Shown one piece after another: positions 49,936 to 63,529 of a stretch of 64,000 bases of DNA; the first letter of the stretch is position 1; every line of letters begins with the position of its first letter. The stretch lies in assembly GCF_012933505.1 (NCBI RefSeq), contig NZ_JABBNB010000038.1, positions 1-64,000 of the forward strand, read 5' to 3'. A model generated the notes under the pieces. The model did not search any database and was not told the origin of the DNA. It was given only the letters and a program-made list of their open reading frames with translations. Source of the DNA: Gordonia asplenii. Its GTDB lineage: Bacteria > Actinomycetota > Actinomycetes > Mycobacteriales > Mycobacteriaceae. The position numbers were made by a program, and so were the translations under genes.

Positions 49936-52023
49936 ATGTCGAATTTCCCAACGGTCGTGATCGAGCAGGCTCGTAGCAGCGCATGGGCGACGACGCTGGA
50001 TCGGGCGCGCGAGATGAATCCGGTGAATCCCGGGGACTCCTGCATCTCGCTCGCCGTGGACATTCTTCGACGACGTGGGATGGCGGTTCGGGACTCGACG
50101 GCTGCACCGCTCGACGCCGAAGCACTTCGCGGCGTCGACGTCTACGTGATTGCGCACCTCGCACTGCCCGGCGTCGAATATGTGACCGGGCCTCTACCGC
50201 CGGTCTACTCGCCCGCTGAACTGGATGTGCTGGAGCAGTTTGTGCATGACGGCGGCGGGTTGATCGTCTTGGCCGAATGCGACACCGCGACGTCGGGCAA
50301 CAACCTGGCCGCCCTGACCGCACGGTTCGGCGTCGAGGTGCGCTCGATGGTCGTGCAGGAGTCGCCCGGTGAGCGGCGGGTCTCGGGAAATGCGTCGTGG
50401 GTGCTGTCCGACGTCGATCCCGCGCTGCGTGGTCAGGGGATTCTGACCGCGGTCGAGCAGGCGTGCTTCTATCGGTCGGGCACCCTGGCGGTGACCGACG
50501 GCCTGGATGCGACGGTGCTGGCCCGAACGAGTGCCACCGCGTGGCCTGCCGGCGCACCACTCGCCGTCGCGGTGCGGGCGGGACTCGGACGCGTCGTCGT
50601 GTTCGCCGATTCGGATCTCTTCGGTGACGATTCCATCGAAGAATTCGATCACCGGCAGTTGTGGGCGAACGTCGTGACCTGGGCCTCCGGTGTCCGTTCC
50701 GTCGCGCCACGCGGCGGCTCGGTGACATCCGGTGACCGGAAGTGGTTGCCGCTCAAGGCTTCAGTCGAAGAGTTGCGCTTGCTCCAGAACTCCGACGGAT
50801 CGGTGACCGACGACGATGCGCGACGTCGGGCCGGCGAGTTGTGTTCGTCGGTGTCTGCGGCGTTGGCGTCGATGTCCGATGGGTTCGCACACGACGGCGA
50901 CTACTTCGCCGCAGCGGTCCGAGACCTCGAACGCTGGGCGGCAAGCGGATTCGGTGTTCCGGACTTCAGCGCATCACTGGCCGCGTTCCGGCCTGATCTG
51001 CAGCGCGGCGACGGCGTCGAGCATGTCGTCGTCTTTCCGATGTACACCCAGAACGGCAATGCCGGGCACGTGTTCGAAGCTGTGCAATTTCGGGTCCTGT
51101 GGCCAGGATGGCTGGCCGATCTGGAACGGACCTACGACAATCCACAGTTCCTCCCGGTGGAGTTCGTCGACTTCACCTCGGGGTACGACACCAATTCCGC
51201 GGTACTGTTCCCGGAGACGGTGACGGTTGCCGCGCCACCCGAATTCCATTGGGGCGCAATATTCTGCGACCGTGAGGCCGCACGATTCCGCCGAGTCGTG
51301 GGCCGGGCGGCGGAGTTGCTGTCGCTGGCCATGCCTCCAGACCTCGAGCGACTGCTGGGCTCACAGTCGTTGGCGCAGTCGACATTCGCGATGTGGGACC
51401 TGCTGCACGACCGCACGCACAGCCGCGGCGAACTGCCCTTCGATCCGTTCATGATCCGCCAGCGCATGCCCTTCTGGCTGTACTCGCTCGAAGAACTGCG
51501 ATGCGATCTGTCGACGTTCCGCGTCGCGAACGAGCTGGAACGGCAAGGCCATCCGTATGGCTGGCCGGTGCAACTGGCCATTCTGTGCGATCGGCTGTTC
51601 CGGTTCCCGATCACCGGCGACCGGGTCCGCAACTACGACGGCCTCGGCGGGCAGCTGCTGTTCGGGTATCTGCATCGCCGCTCAGTGTTGTCGTGGCGGG
51701 ACAATCGGTTGTCGTTCGACTGGAAGGCGTTGCCGGACAGTGTGATCGCGTTGAGTGAGGAGATCGAGGACTTGTACCGCACCGGAATCGACCGCGACAA
51801 GGTCGGGCAGTGGCTGGCGACATATCGTTTCGTCAGCACGTATGTGACGCCCGCTGCGGGGTCGTCGTGGGCGCGTGGCGACCTGCCACTGGGCGAGGCA
51901 CCGCGCGAACTGGTGAATCTTGTTGCGCCAGACGAGTTCCCGCTCAGCGTGTTCTACGAGGCACTGAAACGGAAGATGCAGCCGACGATCGACTCGACCC
52001 GCGGAATCCGGGCCGTCGCATGA
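49936..52023 (+). CDS. DUF6421 family protein with an N-terminal GATase-like domain
   Basis: A 695-residue cytoplasmic protein. Residues about 1-265 form an alpha/beta domain like DUF4350/class I amidotransferase folds, with VYVIAHLALPGVEYVTGPLP and FVHDGGGLIVLAECDTATSG. From about 272 comes DUF6421: WLPLKASVEELRLLQNSDGS, HVVVFPMYTQNGNAGHVFEA, VDFTSGYDTNSAVLFPETVT and MWDLLHDRTHSRGELPFDPF. The conserved HDRTH-RGELPFDPFM block looks catalytic or metal-binding, but no function is known to me. ATG 49936 has AGGAGG; GTG 49933 is next to it. The stop overlaps the threonine aldolase start by ATGA. Confidence 0.85.
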   Translation: MSNFPTVVIEQARSSAWATTLDRAREMNPVNPGDSCISLAVDILRRRGMAVRDSTAAPLDAEALRGVDVYVIAHLALPGVEYVTGPLPPVYSPAELDVLEQFVHDGGGLIVLAECDTATSGNNLAALTARFGVEVRSMVVQESPGERRVSGNASWVLSDVDPALRGQGILTAVEQACFYRSGTLAVTDGLDATVLARTSATAWPAGAPLAVAVRAGLGRVVVFADSDLFGDDSIEEFDHRQLWANVVTWASGVRSVAPRGGSVTSGDRKWLPLKASVEELRLLQNSDGSVTDDDARRRAGELCSSVSAALASMSDGFAHDGDYFAAAVRDLERWAASGFGVPDFSASLAAFRPDLQRGDGVEHVVVFPMYTQNGNAGHVFEAVQFRVLWPGWLADLERTYDNPQFLPVEFVDFTSGYDTNSAVLFPETVTVAAPPEFHWGAIFCDREAARFRRVVGRAAELLSLAMPPDLERLLGSQSLAQSTFAMWDLLHDRTHSRGELPFDPFMIRQRMPFWLYSLEELRCDLSTFRVANELERQGHPYGWPVQLAILCDRLFRFPITGDRVRNYDGLGGQLLFGYLHRRSVLSWRDNRLSFDWKALPDSVIALSEEIEDLYRTGIDRDKVGQWLATYRFVSTYVTPAAGSSWARGDLPLGEAPRELVNLVAPDEFPLSVFYEALKRKMQPTIDSTRGIRAVA

Positions 52024-53111
52024 TCGAGCGTCGGCACGATCCCGCCAAGCGCGGCTTTGCGAGCGACAACTACGCCGGCGTACTCCCCGAAGTACTCGAC
52101 GCCATCGCCGTCGCGAACGGCGGTCACCAGTCGTCGTACGGTGCGGACGCGTACACCGCCGCGCTCGCCGAACGGGTGCGCGAGCTGTTCGGACCGTCGG
52201 CGTCGGCGTACCCGGTGTTCAATGGGACGGGCGCGAATGTCGTTGCGCTGGCATCGATGTCGCAGCGCTGGGAGTCGGTGGTGTGCGCGGCGTCGGCGCA
52301 CATCCACGTCGACGAGGGCGGTGCACCGGAGAGCGTCGCGGGACTCAAGTTGTTCACGGTCCCGACGTCGGACGGGAAACTCACCGTCGCCGGAATCGAG
52401 GATGCGCTGCCCGACCGGGCGGGCGACGTCCATTGGGCGCAGCCGCGGGTGCTGTCGGTGGCCCAGGCGACCGAGCTGGGGACGGTGTACTCACGCGCCG
52501 AGCTCGGTGAACTCGTCGACTACGCGCACGGTCGGGGGTGGTCGGTACACGTCGACGGCTCCCGATTGGCCAATGCCGCAGCGTCATTGGGCGTCGAGTT
52601 GGCCGCGTCGACCGCCGACGTCGGGGTGGATGTGGTGAGCGTCGGCGGCACCAAGAGCGGATTACTGGGTGCCGAGTTGGTGCTGGTGCTCAACCCGGAC
52701 GCCGTGCGCGGTGTCGAATACGGCCGAAAGTCGTTGATGCAGTTGGCCTCCAAACAGCGGTTCCTGGCCGCGCAGTTCCTGGCGCTGTTCTCCGACGGCC
52801 TGTGGGAACGTGTTGCGCGCCACGCCAATTCGATGGCGGCACTGCTCGCCGACGCGATGGCTGACCTGCCCGGCGTCGAACTGACACAGAAGGTGCAGGC
52901 TAATGCCGTATTCGCGACCCTGCCGCGGGAGGTGTCGCTGCGGCTGATGGAACAGGTCCCGTTCTACTTCTGGGACGAAGCGCGCGGCGAGGTTCGGTGG
53001 ATGTGTTCGTGGGACACGACCGAGGAGGATGTGCGGGGGTTCGTGGAGCTCGTGCGGGGCGAGTTGAAGTGCGGTGAGGTGAGGGCGACTCACCGGGCCG
53101 CAGATACTTGA
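52020..53111 (+). CDS. Low-specificity threonine aldolase-type PLP enzyme
   Basis: A 363-residue fold-type I PLP enzyme. RRHDPAKRGFASDNYAGVLP is the start. VFNGTGANVVALASMSQRWE is the phosphate-binding area. SVHVDGSRLANAAASLGVEL has the PLP Asp, and VSVGGTKSGLLGAELVLVLN holds the Schiff-base Lys. It would cleave L-threonine or related beta-hydroxy amino acids to glycine and aldehyde. The ATGA overlap with the DUF6421 gene couples them and hints that they work on one pathway. The last residues SWDTTEEDVRGFVELVRG are normal. Confidence 0.88.
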   Translation: MIERRHDPAKRGFASDNYAGVLPEVLDAIAVANGGHQSSYGADAYTAALAERVRELFGPSASAYPVFNGTGANVVALASMSQRWESVVCAASAHIHVDEGGAPESVAGLKLFTVPTSDGKLTVAGIEDALPDRAGDVHWAQPRVLSVAQATELGTVYSRAELGELVDYAHGRGWSVHVDGSRLANAAASLGVELAASTADVGVDVVSVGGTKSGLLGAELVLVLNPDAVRGVEYGRKSLMQLASKQRFLAAQFLALFSDGLWERVARHANSMAALLADAMADLPGVELTQKVQANAVFATLPREVSLRLMEQVPFYFWDEARGEVRWMCSWDTTEEDVRGFVELVRGELKCGEVRATHRAADT

Positions 53112-53612
53112 GGTACTTGCCCAAACCGTCGAACTCGCCGACCAGACGGACGACTCCGTTCTCGTCGACCCAGTCATAGTCGGTTCGGGCGATGAATCGT
53201 CCCTGCCGGTCGACGATCTCATGCTGAAGGCGCGGGACTGTCAGTCCGGCTCGAATCATCTGCGCCCTCCCCCACGTCGAATGCGGTTCGGCACAGAGTA
53301 GTCACCCAGACACCGTCGATTCGAGTGACGTCGCTCGGCGATAACGGCCCCGGATGAACATGGCGGCGCGAGCGCTGGTAACCGCGATCCGACGTCGCCG
53401 ACGTGAGGTGCAACCGCCCGAAGTCGGGTTGTAACACCGCCATACCGTGGACGACAGCCGCCGATGTATAGCTGACGGCGACCGTCGGCGACGTCGACGC
53501 AGCCAGTACTTCGAGTCGGTGGGCTGCTTCGGGCGTGTGCTCGACGGGCGGCACGTATACCCCGGGCCCGACACGACGTAGGTCTCCGGCGTCGGCCCCA
53601 CAACAAACGACA
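53098..53612 (-). pseudogene. Decayed DUF559/AbiEi-type protein gene
   Basis: Fragments of one protein can be read in changing frames. First is DLRRVGPGVYVPPVEHTPEA and YTSAAVVHGMAVLQPDFGRL, then SRRHVHPGPLSPSDVTRIDG and LCRTAFDVG (53302-53600). After a jump comes MIRAGLTVPRLQHEIVDRQG and VRLVGEFDGLGKYLKYLRPG (53100-53259). The order is that of actinobacterial proteins with an AbiEi-like N-terminal and a DUF559 nuclease-like C-terminal domain. Roughly 70-90 residues between the parts and both ends are missing. No start remains. The 3' end runs into the threonine aldolase gene. Confidence 0.65.
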
Positions 53613-53645
53613 GACCCGACACTTTGAAAGTGTCGGGTCTGTCGT
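53607..53645 (-). terminator. Strong rho-independent terminator of rpoB-rpoC
   Basis: ACGACAGACCCGACACTTT (53607-53625) and its perfect inverse AAAGTGTCGGGTCTGTCGT (53627-53645) form a 19-bp arm hairpin. It begins 30 bp past the rpoC stop, and on the minus strand TTTGTTG follows. Confidence 0.85.
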
Positions 53646-53675
53646 TGTTATGCGGGTTTGCGCTGACTACCGGGG

Positions 53676-57632
<3,957 letters not shown>

Positions 57633-57677
57633 TAGTTACCTTTCAGTGTCTCTTCTAGTCAGATTCAGGTCTAAGGC

Positions 57678-60600
57678 TTAGTTGGCGAGGTCGTCGACGG
57701 TGGCCGACTCGTTGCGCGACAGGTTGATGCCGAGGTTGGCCGCTGCGCGCTCCAGGTCCTCGTCGTCGCTGTCGGCCATCGTGATGGCGGCACCGTCGGA
57801 GCTGAGCACCTCGACGTTCAGGCACAGGGACTGAAGTTCCTTCAGCAACACCTTGAACGACTCGGGGATGCCCGGCTCGGGGATGTTCTCGCCCTTGACG
57901 ATGGCCTCGTAGACCTTCACGCGGCCGACGACGTCGTCGGACTTGATCGTCAACAGTTCCTGCAGGGTGTAGGCGGCACCGTAGGCCTGCATCGCCCAGC
58001 ACTCCATCTCACCGAAGCGCTGGCCACCGAACTGGGCCTTACCGCCGAGCGGCTGCTGGGTGATCATCGAGTACGGACCGGTCGAGCGAGCGTGGATCTT
58101 GTCGTCGACCAGGTGGTGCAGCTTGATGATGTACATGTAGCCGACCGACACCGGGTACGGGAACGGCTCGCCGGAGCGGCCGTCGAAAAGGGTGGCTTTG
58201 CCGTCGCCGTTGACCATCACTTCGCCGTCGCGGTTGGGCAGCGTCGAGGACAGCAGTCCGGTCAGCTCCTCCTCACGCGCGCCGTCGAACACCGGGGTGG
58301 CGGTGTTGGTGTCGGGCTCCGACGAGTACATGTCCTCCGGCAGCTTCGACGCCCAGTCCGGCACACCGGCTGCGACGTTGATGTTCCAGCCGGCCTTGGC
58401 GACCCATCCGAGATGGGTCTCCAGGATCTGGCCGATGTTCATACGACGCGGCACACCGTGGGTGTTCAGGATGATGTCGACCGGGGTGCCGTCGGGCAGG
58501 AACGGCATGTCCTCCTGCGGGAGGATCTTGCCGATGACACCCTTGTTGCCGTGCCGGCCGGCCAGCTTGTCGCCGTCCTGGATCTTGCGTTTCTGAGCGA
58601 CGTACACGCGCACGAGCTCGTTGACGCCGGGAGCCAGATCGTCGTCGTCGTCGCGGCTGAACACGCGCACACCGATGACCTTGCCGGTCTCGCCGTGCGG
58701 CACCTTGAGCGACGTGTCGCGAACCTCGCGGGCCTTCTCACCGAAGATGGCACGCAGCAGGCGCTCCTCGGGGGTCAGCTCGGTCTCGCCCTTCGGGGTG
58801 ACCTTTCCGACCAGGATGTCGCCGTCGCGGACCTCGGCACCGATGCGCACGATGCCGCGCTCGTCGAGGTCGGCGAGGACCTCGTCGGAGACGTTCGGGA
58901 TGTCCCGGGTGATCTCCTCGGCACCGAGCTTGGTGTCGCGGGCGTCGATCTCGTGCTCTTCGATGTGGATCGAGGTGAGCACGTCCTCTTCCACGAGCCG
59001 CTGGCTCAGGATGATGGCGTCCTCGTAGTTGTGGCCCTCCCACGGCATGATCGCGACGAGCAGGTTCTTGCCCAGCGCCATCTCGCCGTTCTCGGTGCAC
59101 GGACCGTCGGCGAGTACCTGACCGGCCTCGACGCGCTGTCCCTCGTCGACGATCGGACGCTGGTTGGCGCACGTTCCATGGTTGGAGCGGGCGAACTTGC
59201 GCATCCGGAAGGTCTCGCGGCTGCCGTCGTCGTCCATGACGGTGATGTAGTCGGCCGAGACCTCTTCCACCACACCGGTCTTGGTCGAGACGATCACGTC
59301 GCCGGCGTCGACGGCGGCACGCAGTTCCATGCCGGTACCGACCAGCGGCGATTCGCTGCGCACCAGCGGCACCGCCTGACGCTGCATGTTCGCGCCCATC
59401 AGGGCACGGTTGGCGTCGTCGTGCTCGAGGAACGGAATCATCGCGGTCGCGACCGACACCATCTGGCGCGGGCTGACGTCGATGTACTGGACCTCTTCGG
59501 AGGAGACGAACTCCACCTCGGAGCCCTTCTTACGCACCAGGACGCGCTCGTCGGTGATGTGACCGTCGGCGTCGTAGTTGGTGTTGGCCTGGCCGATGAG
59601 GAAACGGTCCTCTTCGTCGGCGGTCATGTACTCGATCTGATCGGTGACGACACCGTCGACGACCTTGCGGTAGGGCGTCTCGATGAAGCCGAACGGGTTG
59701 ACCCGCGCGTACACCGAGAGGGCACCGATCAGGCCGATGTTCGGGCCTTCCGGAGTCTCGATGGGGCACATGCGGCCGTAGTGGCTGGGGTGCACGTCGC
59801 GGACCTCGAGCCCGGCACGCTCACGGCTCAGACCACCGGGGCCCAGAGCGGACAGACGACGCTTGTGCGTCAGACCCGACAGCGGGTTGTTCTGATCCAT
59901 GAACTGCGAGAGCTGGCTGGTGCCGAAGAACTCCTTGATCGCCGCCACGACGGGACGGATGTTGATCAAGGTCTGCGGGGTGATCGCCTCGACGTCCTGG
60001 GTGGTCATGCGCTCACGCACGACACGCTCCATACGCGAGAGACCCACGCGGATCTGGTTCTGGATCAGCTCGCCGACGGTACGCAGACGACGGTTGCCGA
60101 AGTGGTCGATATCGTCGGCCTCGACCGGAACCGACACACCGCCCGGCCCCACCATCTCGGTGAGCAGGTTCGGATCGGCTTCATGCAGCCGGACCAGGTA
60201 CTCCACCGTGCTGATGATGTCCTCGGTGGTCAGCACCGACGGACCGTTCATCGGGTTGGCGGTCAGGCCCAGCTTCTTGTTGATCTTGTAGCGACCGACG
60301 CGGGCCAGGTCGTAGCGCTTCTCCTTGAAGAACAGGTTCTCCAGCAGCGCCTCGGCCGACTCCTTGGTCGGGGGCTCGCCCGGACGCAGCTTGCGGTAGA
60401 CCTCCAGCAGCGCTTCGTCCTGGTTGCTGGTGTTGTCCTTCTCCAGCGTCGACATCATGATCTCGGAGAAGCCGAAGCGTTCGGTGATCTCCTCGGTGGT
60501 CATGCCGAGCGCCTTGAGCAGCACGGTGACCGGCTGACGGCGCTTGCGGTCGATGCGCACACCGACGGTGTCGCGCTTGTCGACGTCGAACTCCAGCCAC

Positions 60601-61169
60601 GCGCCGCGGCCCGGGATGACCTTGACCGAATGCAGGGTCTTCTCGGTGGCCTTGTCGATGGTGGCGTCGAAGTACACGCCGGGGCTACGGACCAGCTGGC
60701 TCACGACGACACGCTCGGTGCCGTTGATGATGAAGCTGCCCTTGTCGGTCATGATCGGGAAGTCGCCCATGAACACGGTCTGCGACTTGATCTCGCCGGT
60801 GTTGTTGTTGATGAACTCGGCGGTGACGAACAGCGGAGCCGCGTACGTCATGTCCTTGTCCTTGCACTCCTCGACCGAGGCCTTGACCTCGTCGAAGCGC
60901 GGATCGGAGAACGACAGCGACATCGACTCGGAGAAGTCCTCGATCGGGGACAGTTCGTGCAGGATGTCTTCGAGACCACCGGTGGGGTTGTCGACGCCGC
61001 GCTCGGCGGCCTTGTTCTTCCAATCGGCCGAACCGATCAGCCACTGGAACGAATCCAACTGCAGGTCAAGAAGACCGGGAACAGGAAGCGGCTCGCTGAT
61101 CTTCGCGAACGATTTGCGGGTGGGCGCTCCGGGAATGGTGGCTGAGGTGGACTGGCGGTCGAGTGCCAA
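57678..61169 (-). CDS. rpoB: RNA polymerase beta subunit
   Basis: A 1163-residue beta subunit starting [20 protein letters not shown]. Landmarks are [20 protein letters not shown], the rifampicin region [20 protein letters not shown] then [20 protein letters not shown], and [20 protein letters not shown]. The Asp, His and Ser positions linked to rifampicin resistance are wild type. TTG 61169 corresponds to the M. tuberculosis start and has GGAAGGA 7 bp upstream. An upstream TTG at 61184 (MEGRILA) is the alternative used in some rhodococcal annotations. It is the first gene of rpoB-rpoC. Confidence 0.97.
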   Translation of the reverse strand: MALDRQSTSATIPGAPTRKSFAKISEPLPVPGLLDLQLDSFQWLIGSADWKNKAAERGVDNPTGGLEDILHELSPIEDFSESMSLSFSDPRFDEVKASVEECKDKDMTYAAPLFVTAEFINNNTGEIKSQTVFMGDFPIMTDKGSFIINGTERVVVSQLVRSPGVYFDATIDKATEKTLHSVKVIPGRGAWLEFDVDKRDTVGVRIDRKRRQPVTVLLKALGMTTEEITERFGFSEIMMSTLEKDNTSNQDEALLEVYRKLRPGEPPTKESAEALLENLFFKEKRYDLARVGRYKINKKLGLTANPMNGPSVLTTEDIISTVEYLVRLHEADPNLLTEMVGPGGVSVPVEADDIDHFGNRRLRTVGELIQNQIRVGLSRMERVVRERMTTQDVEAITPQTLINIRPVVAAIKEFFGTSQLSQFMDQNNPLSGLTHKRRLSALGPGGLSRERAGLEVRDVHPSHYGRMCPIETPEGPNIGLIGALSVYARVNPFGFIETPYRKVVDGVVTDQIEYMTADEEDRFLIGQANTNYDADGHITDERVLVRKKGSEVEFVSSEEVQYIDVSPRQMVSVATAMIPFLEHDDANRALMGANMQRQAVPLVRSESPLVGTGMELRAAVDAGDVIVSTKTGVVEEVSADYITVMDDDGSRETFRMRKFARSNHGTCANQRPIVDEGQRVEAGQVLADGPCTENGEMALGKNLLVAIMPWEGHNYEDAIILSQRLVEEDVLTSIHIEEHEIDARDTKLGAEEITRDIPNVSDEVLADLDERGIVRIGAEVRDGDILVGKVTPKGETELTPEERLLRAIFGEKAREVRDTSLKVPHGETGKVIGVRVFSRDDDDDLAPGVNELVRVYVAQKRKIQDGDKLAGRHGNKGVIGKILPQEDMPFLPDGTPVDIILNTHGVPRRMNIGQILETHLGWVAKAGWNINVAAGVPDWASKLPEDMYSSEPDTNTATPVFDGAREEELTGLLSSTLPNRDGEVMVNGDGKATLFDGRSGEPFPYPVSVGYMYIIKLHHLVDDKIHARSTGPYSMITQQPLGGKAQFGGQRFGEMECWAMQAYGAAYTLQELLTIKSDDVVGRVKVYEAIVKGENIPEPGIPESFKVLLKELQSLCLNVEVLSSDGAAITMADSDDEDLERAAANLGINLSRNESATVDDLAN

Positions 61170-61521
61170 GATGCGTCCTTCCAAACACTATGGTGTCTAC
61201 TGCTGCGAACGTCTCGCTCGTAGCTCATCAGTTTGGCTGGTGGCAACCTGCAAGGCGAAACACAATTCACAGCACACAAGACAGTGGCCGGAAGTGACGG
61301 ATCGATAGTTTGGACAGGAGGCAGCCAGCGCAACGTCCAACAGTATCAGAAAGTAGACGGACGCTCAAGTCCCGTCGGAATTTGATTTTCACCCCGGCTG
61401 GCGGCCTCGAGGGTGTGCGATGGGCGACCCGACACATTCGCTGGCAATAGCGTGGCCCCCCGAAGCCCCGGCGTCAAGCGATACGCGCAATTTTGTTCGA
61501 AATTGCCTGCTTCACCACACC
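61170..61521. other. rpoB upstream region, no gene seen
   Basis: These 352 bp between the Mce-associated gene stop and rpoB hold no supported gene. The region should carry the rpoB promoters on the minus strand, but I could not fix a convincing -35/-10 pair. It is more A+T-rich than the flanking genes. One T-rich/A-rich pair, AATTTTG-TTCG-AAATT near 61490-61505, forms a weak hairpin just after the Mce-associated stop and could end that transcript. Confidence 0.5.
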
Positions 61522-62694
61522 TCAGAAGGGGTCGACCCCGCTGATCAGCCACTGATCGCCGTGCTTCTCCAACGTGTAGTCGACCCGCACCGACGCACTG
61601 TTGAGCAGCTGCTCGCCCAGATTCTGGCTCACCAGGATGTTGGCCAGCACCTTGGCCTGCGCCCCGTCGCCCGAGCCGGTGAGCTCGCGTACGCCGATCG
61701 CGTCGACGCGACAGTCGGCGACGAGTTTCGACTGTTCGATGAGCTTCTTCTGCGTCGGCAGGTAGTCGTTGAAGTTCTTCAGCGCCGTACCGACCAGCAC
61801 GCCGCGCGCTTGATTCGACCACTTGTCGAAATCCTGCGAGGTGACCGCGACGGGCAGACACACCTTGGATCGCGCCTGCGACGTCAGCTCGTCGGTCGCC
61901 GCGCGGTCGACGAAGGCCTTGTTGCTCTCGATCTTGGCCCCCGGTGTGAACGCCAGGATCAGCGCGATCAGGCCGATCACCGCGGCGGCGACGCCGAGTC
62001 GAACCGCATTGCGCGACGTGACGAAGCCCGACGTCGACGTCGGGGTGACGCGCTTGGCCCACTGTCCCGCTGTCGACTTCGCGGCGTCGAGCTTGCTCGT
62101 CGACTCAGTGCTCGGCGCCGGGGTCGTCGGGATCGGGGTGGTCGCGCCGGCCCGGATGGTGGAGACGCGGGCGACGGGACGTCGGGCCTTGCCGGTTGGC
62201 TTGGCTTCGGTGTCGTCGGACTTCTCGGTGTCGGACTTCTCGGCGCCGGACTTCTCGGCGCCGGACTTCTCGGCGTCGTCCTCGTCGGGCTTGACGAGCA
62301 GCACCCGCTCCCCCGACGGCTCGGACTGCTCGCCCGACGGTTCCGGATCGTCGTCGACGGCCACGAAATCGTCGACGTCGTCGGCCTGCTCCTGGACATC
62401 GTCGGCGGAGTCGACGGTCGTCGTTTCCATAGTCGCAGTCTCGGCGGTCGCGGTATCGGCGGTCGCGGACTCAACAGTCGTGGCCGTTGTCTCGGCAGCC
62501 GTCGTCTCCGCAGCCGTGGTCTCCGCAGCCGTCGTCTCTACGGCCGTTGTCTCTACGGCCGTTGTCTCCGCGGCCTCGACGTCGGGCGTCGAAGTCGACG
62601 AACCTGCGTCGACGGCGCGTTTACGCCCGGCGACCGTCTGCTTGCGGCTCGTGGTGCCCGCGGGGGCTTTCTTATTGGGTCGACGTACAGCCAT
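61522..62694 (-). CDS. Mce-associated membrane protein with repetitive N-terminus
   Basis: A 390-residue protein. A long disordered, acidic N-terminal half contains a pentapeptide repeat (AETTA/VETTA, about 40-75) and AEKSG/DTEKSD repeats (about 140-160). One helix (about 232-252, VRLGVAAAVIGLIALILAFTP) is followed by a Mce-associated (Rv0177-like) domain with SQDFDKWSNQARGVLVGTAL and VRVDYTLEKHGDQWLISGVD. Such proteins assist Mce lipid transporters at the membrane. The ATG overlaps the stop of the preceding gene by one base (TGATG). Repeat number may vary between strains. Confidence 0.87.
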   Translation of the reverse strand: MAVRRPNKKAPAGTTSRKQTVAGRKRAVDAGSSTSTPDVEAAETTAVETTAVETTAAETTAAETTAAETTATTVESATADTATAETATMETTTVDSADDVQEQADDVDDFVAVDDDPEPSGEQSEPSGERVLLVKPDEDDAEKSGAEKSGAEKSDTEKSDDTEAKPTGKARRPVARVSTIRAGATTPIPTTPAPSTESTSKLDAAKSTAGQWAKRVTPTSTSGFVTSRNAVRLGVAAAVIGLIALILAFTPGAKIESNKAFVDRAATDELTSQARSKVCLPVAVTSQDFDKWSNQARGVLVGTALKNFNDYLPTQKKLIEQSKLVADCRVDAIGVRELTGSGDGAQAKVLANILVSQNLGEQLLNSASVRVDYTLEKHGDQWLISGVDPF

Positions 62695-63383
62695 CAGTTA
62701 CCGCCCGGAGTCGTCGTGGTCGTGGGAGTCTGCGTCGCGGAGGAGTCCGACCCGGTCGGGTCGGTGACAGCGAGTGAATCCAGCGATCGGATCACGCTGG
62801 CCTTCCACTTGTCGCCGTCCCCGCGCTGCACCTGAACCTCGAAACCCATGGTCTTCGTGACGCCTGCCTGGTTCGGTACCTTCGACGTCGCGTCGACGTA
62901 GACCAGCACCTTGCCGGTGCCTTCATCGGGGTTCACTTCCACTGCGGCACTCCGCTTGAGCCGTGCGGTCAGTTCCGCTGCGTTAGCACCACCGGACTTG
63001 TACTGAGCCGTCAGCTTGGAGATCTGGTCGCCCGTCACCTGCGAGCGTGCCTCGCCGGTCAGCGAAGCGTCGATACGCTCCTGCCAGCCTTTGAGGTCGC
63101 TGGTCTTGATGGTCAGCACGTTGAGGATCGCGGTCTCCGCCGAATCGACGGCCTCCTCGCGCGCCGACTGTGCGGGCCGCTCATTGAAGTAGACGTCGTA
63201 GGCGCGATAGCCGAACCCGACGAGCGCCACGACGGCGACGACCAGTGCGACAGCTGCCACCACGAACCCGACCAGAGTCGGCGTCGAGGCCCCCCGCTGA
63301 TCGGCTGTCTTATCGGCGCTCAACGCCGTATCCGTCTTCGACGTTTCACTCTTGCTCGACATCTTATCTTTTGCTGAACTCAT
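62694..63383 (-). CDS. Mce-associated membrane protein
   Basis: A 229-residue protein. A charged cytoplasmic N-terminus (MSSAKDKMSSKSETSKTDTA) is followed by one helix (about 37-60, VGFVVAAVALVVAVVALVGF) and an extracytoplasmic domain with ILNVLTIKTSDLKGWQERID, LTGEARSQVTGDQISKLTAQ and GDKWKASVIRSLDSL. This is the usual Mas protein layout. The C-terminal TQTPTTTTTPGGN is low-complexity. It lies between the Mce protein and the second Mce-associated protein, and is coupled to the latter. It probably stabilises or regulates the Mce complex. Confidence 0.87.
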   Translation of the reverse strand: MSSAKDKMSSKSETSKTDTALSADKTADQRGASTPTLVGFVVAAVALVVAVVALVGFGYRAYDVYFNERPAQSAREEAVDSAETAILNVLTIKTSDLKGWQERIDASLTGEARSQVTGDQISKLTAQYKSGGANAAELTARLKRSAAVEVNPDEGTGKVLVYVDATSKVPNQAGVTKTMGFEVQVQRGDGDKWKASVIRSLDSLAVTDPTGSDSSATQTPTTTTTPGGN

Positions 63384-63488
63384 CGGCCGCCACTGTAGCG
63401 ACCCGAGCGGACCCGGGTCGAATTCCTCGACCGGTACATATCACCGGTCCCTGTCAAAAGTCGCAGGTCAAACCCGCAACACACAGAC

Positions 63489-63515
63489 GCACCGGGCAAC
63501 GAGGTTGCCCGGTGC
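63489..63515 (-). terminator. Hairpin after the Mce gene
   Basis: GCACCGGGCAAC (63489-63500) and GTTGCCCGGTGC (63504-63515) form a perfect 12-bp stem with a GAG loop, 14 bp past the Mce stop. It could attenuate transcription into the Mce-associated genes. Confidence 0.65.
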
Positions 63516-63529
63516 ACCTTAATCGTCAC

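Noticed and set aside
59800-59920. Possible rifampicin-resistance change in rpoB
   Set aside because: The Asp, His and Ser hot-spot residues in [20 protein letters not shown] and RLSALG are wild type.
58092-61145. 1017-codon open frame antisense to rpoB
   Set aside because: It is the complement of rpoB in a high-G+C genome and shows Leu/Val/Arg/Asp-rich composition with no domain; a codon-bias shadow.
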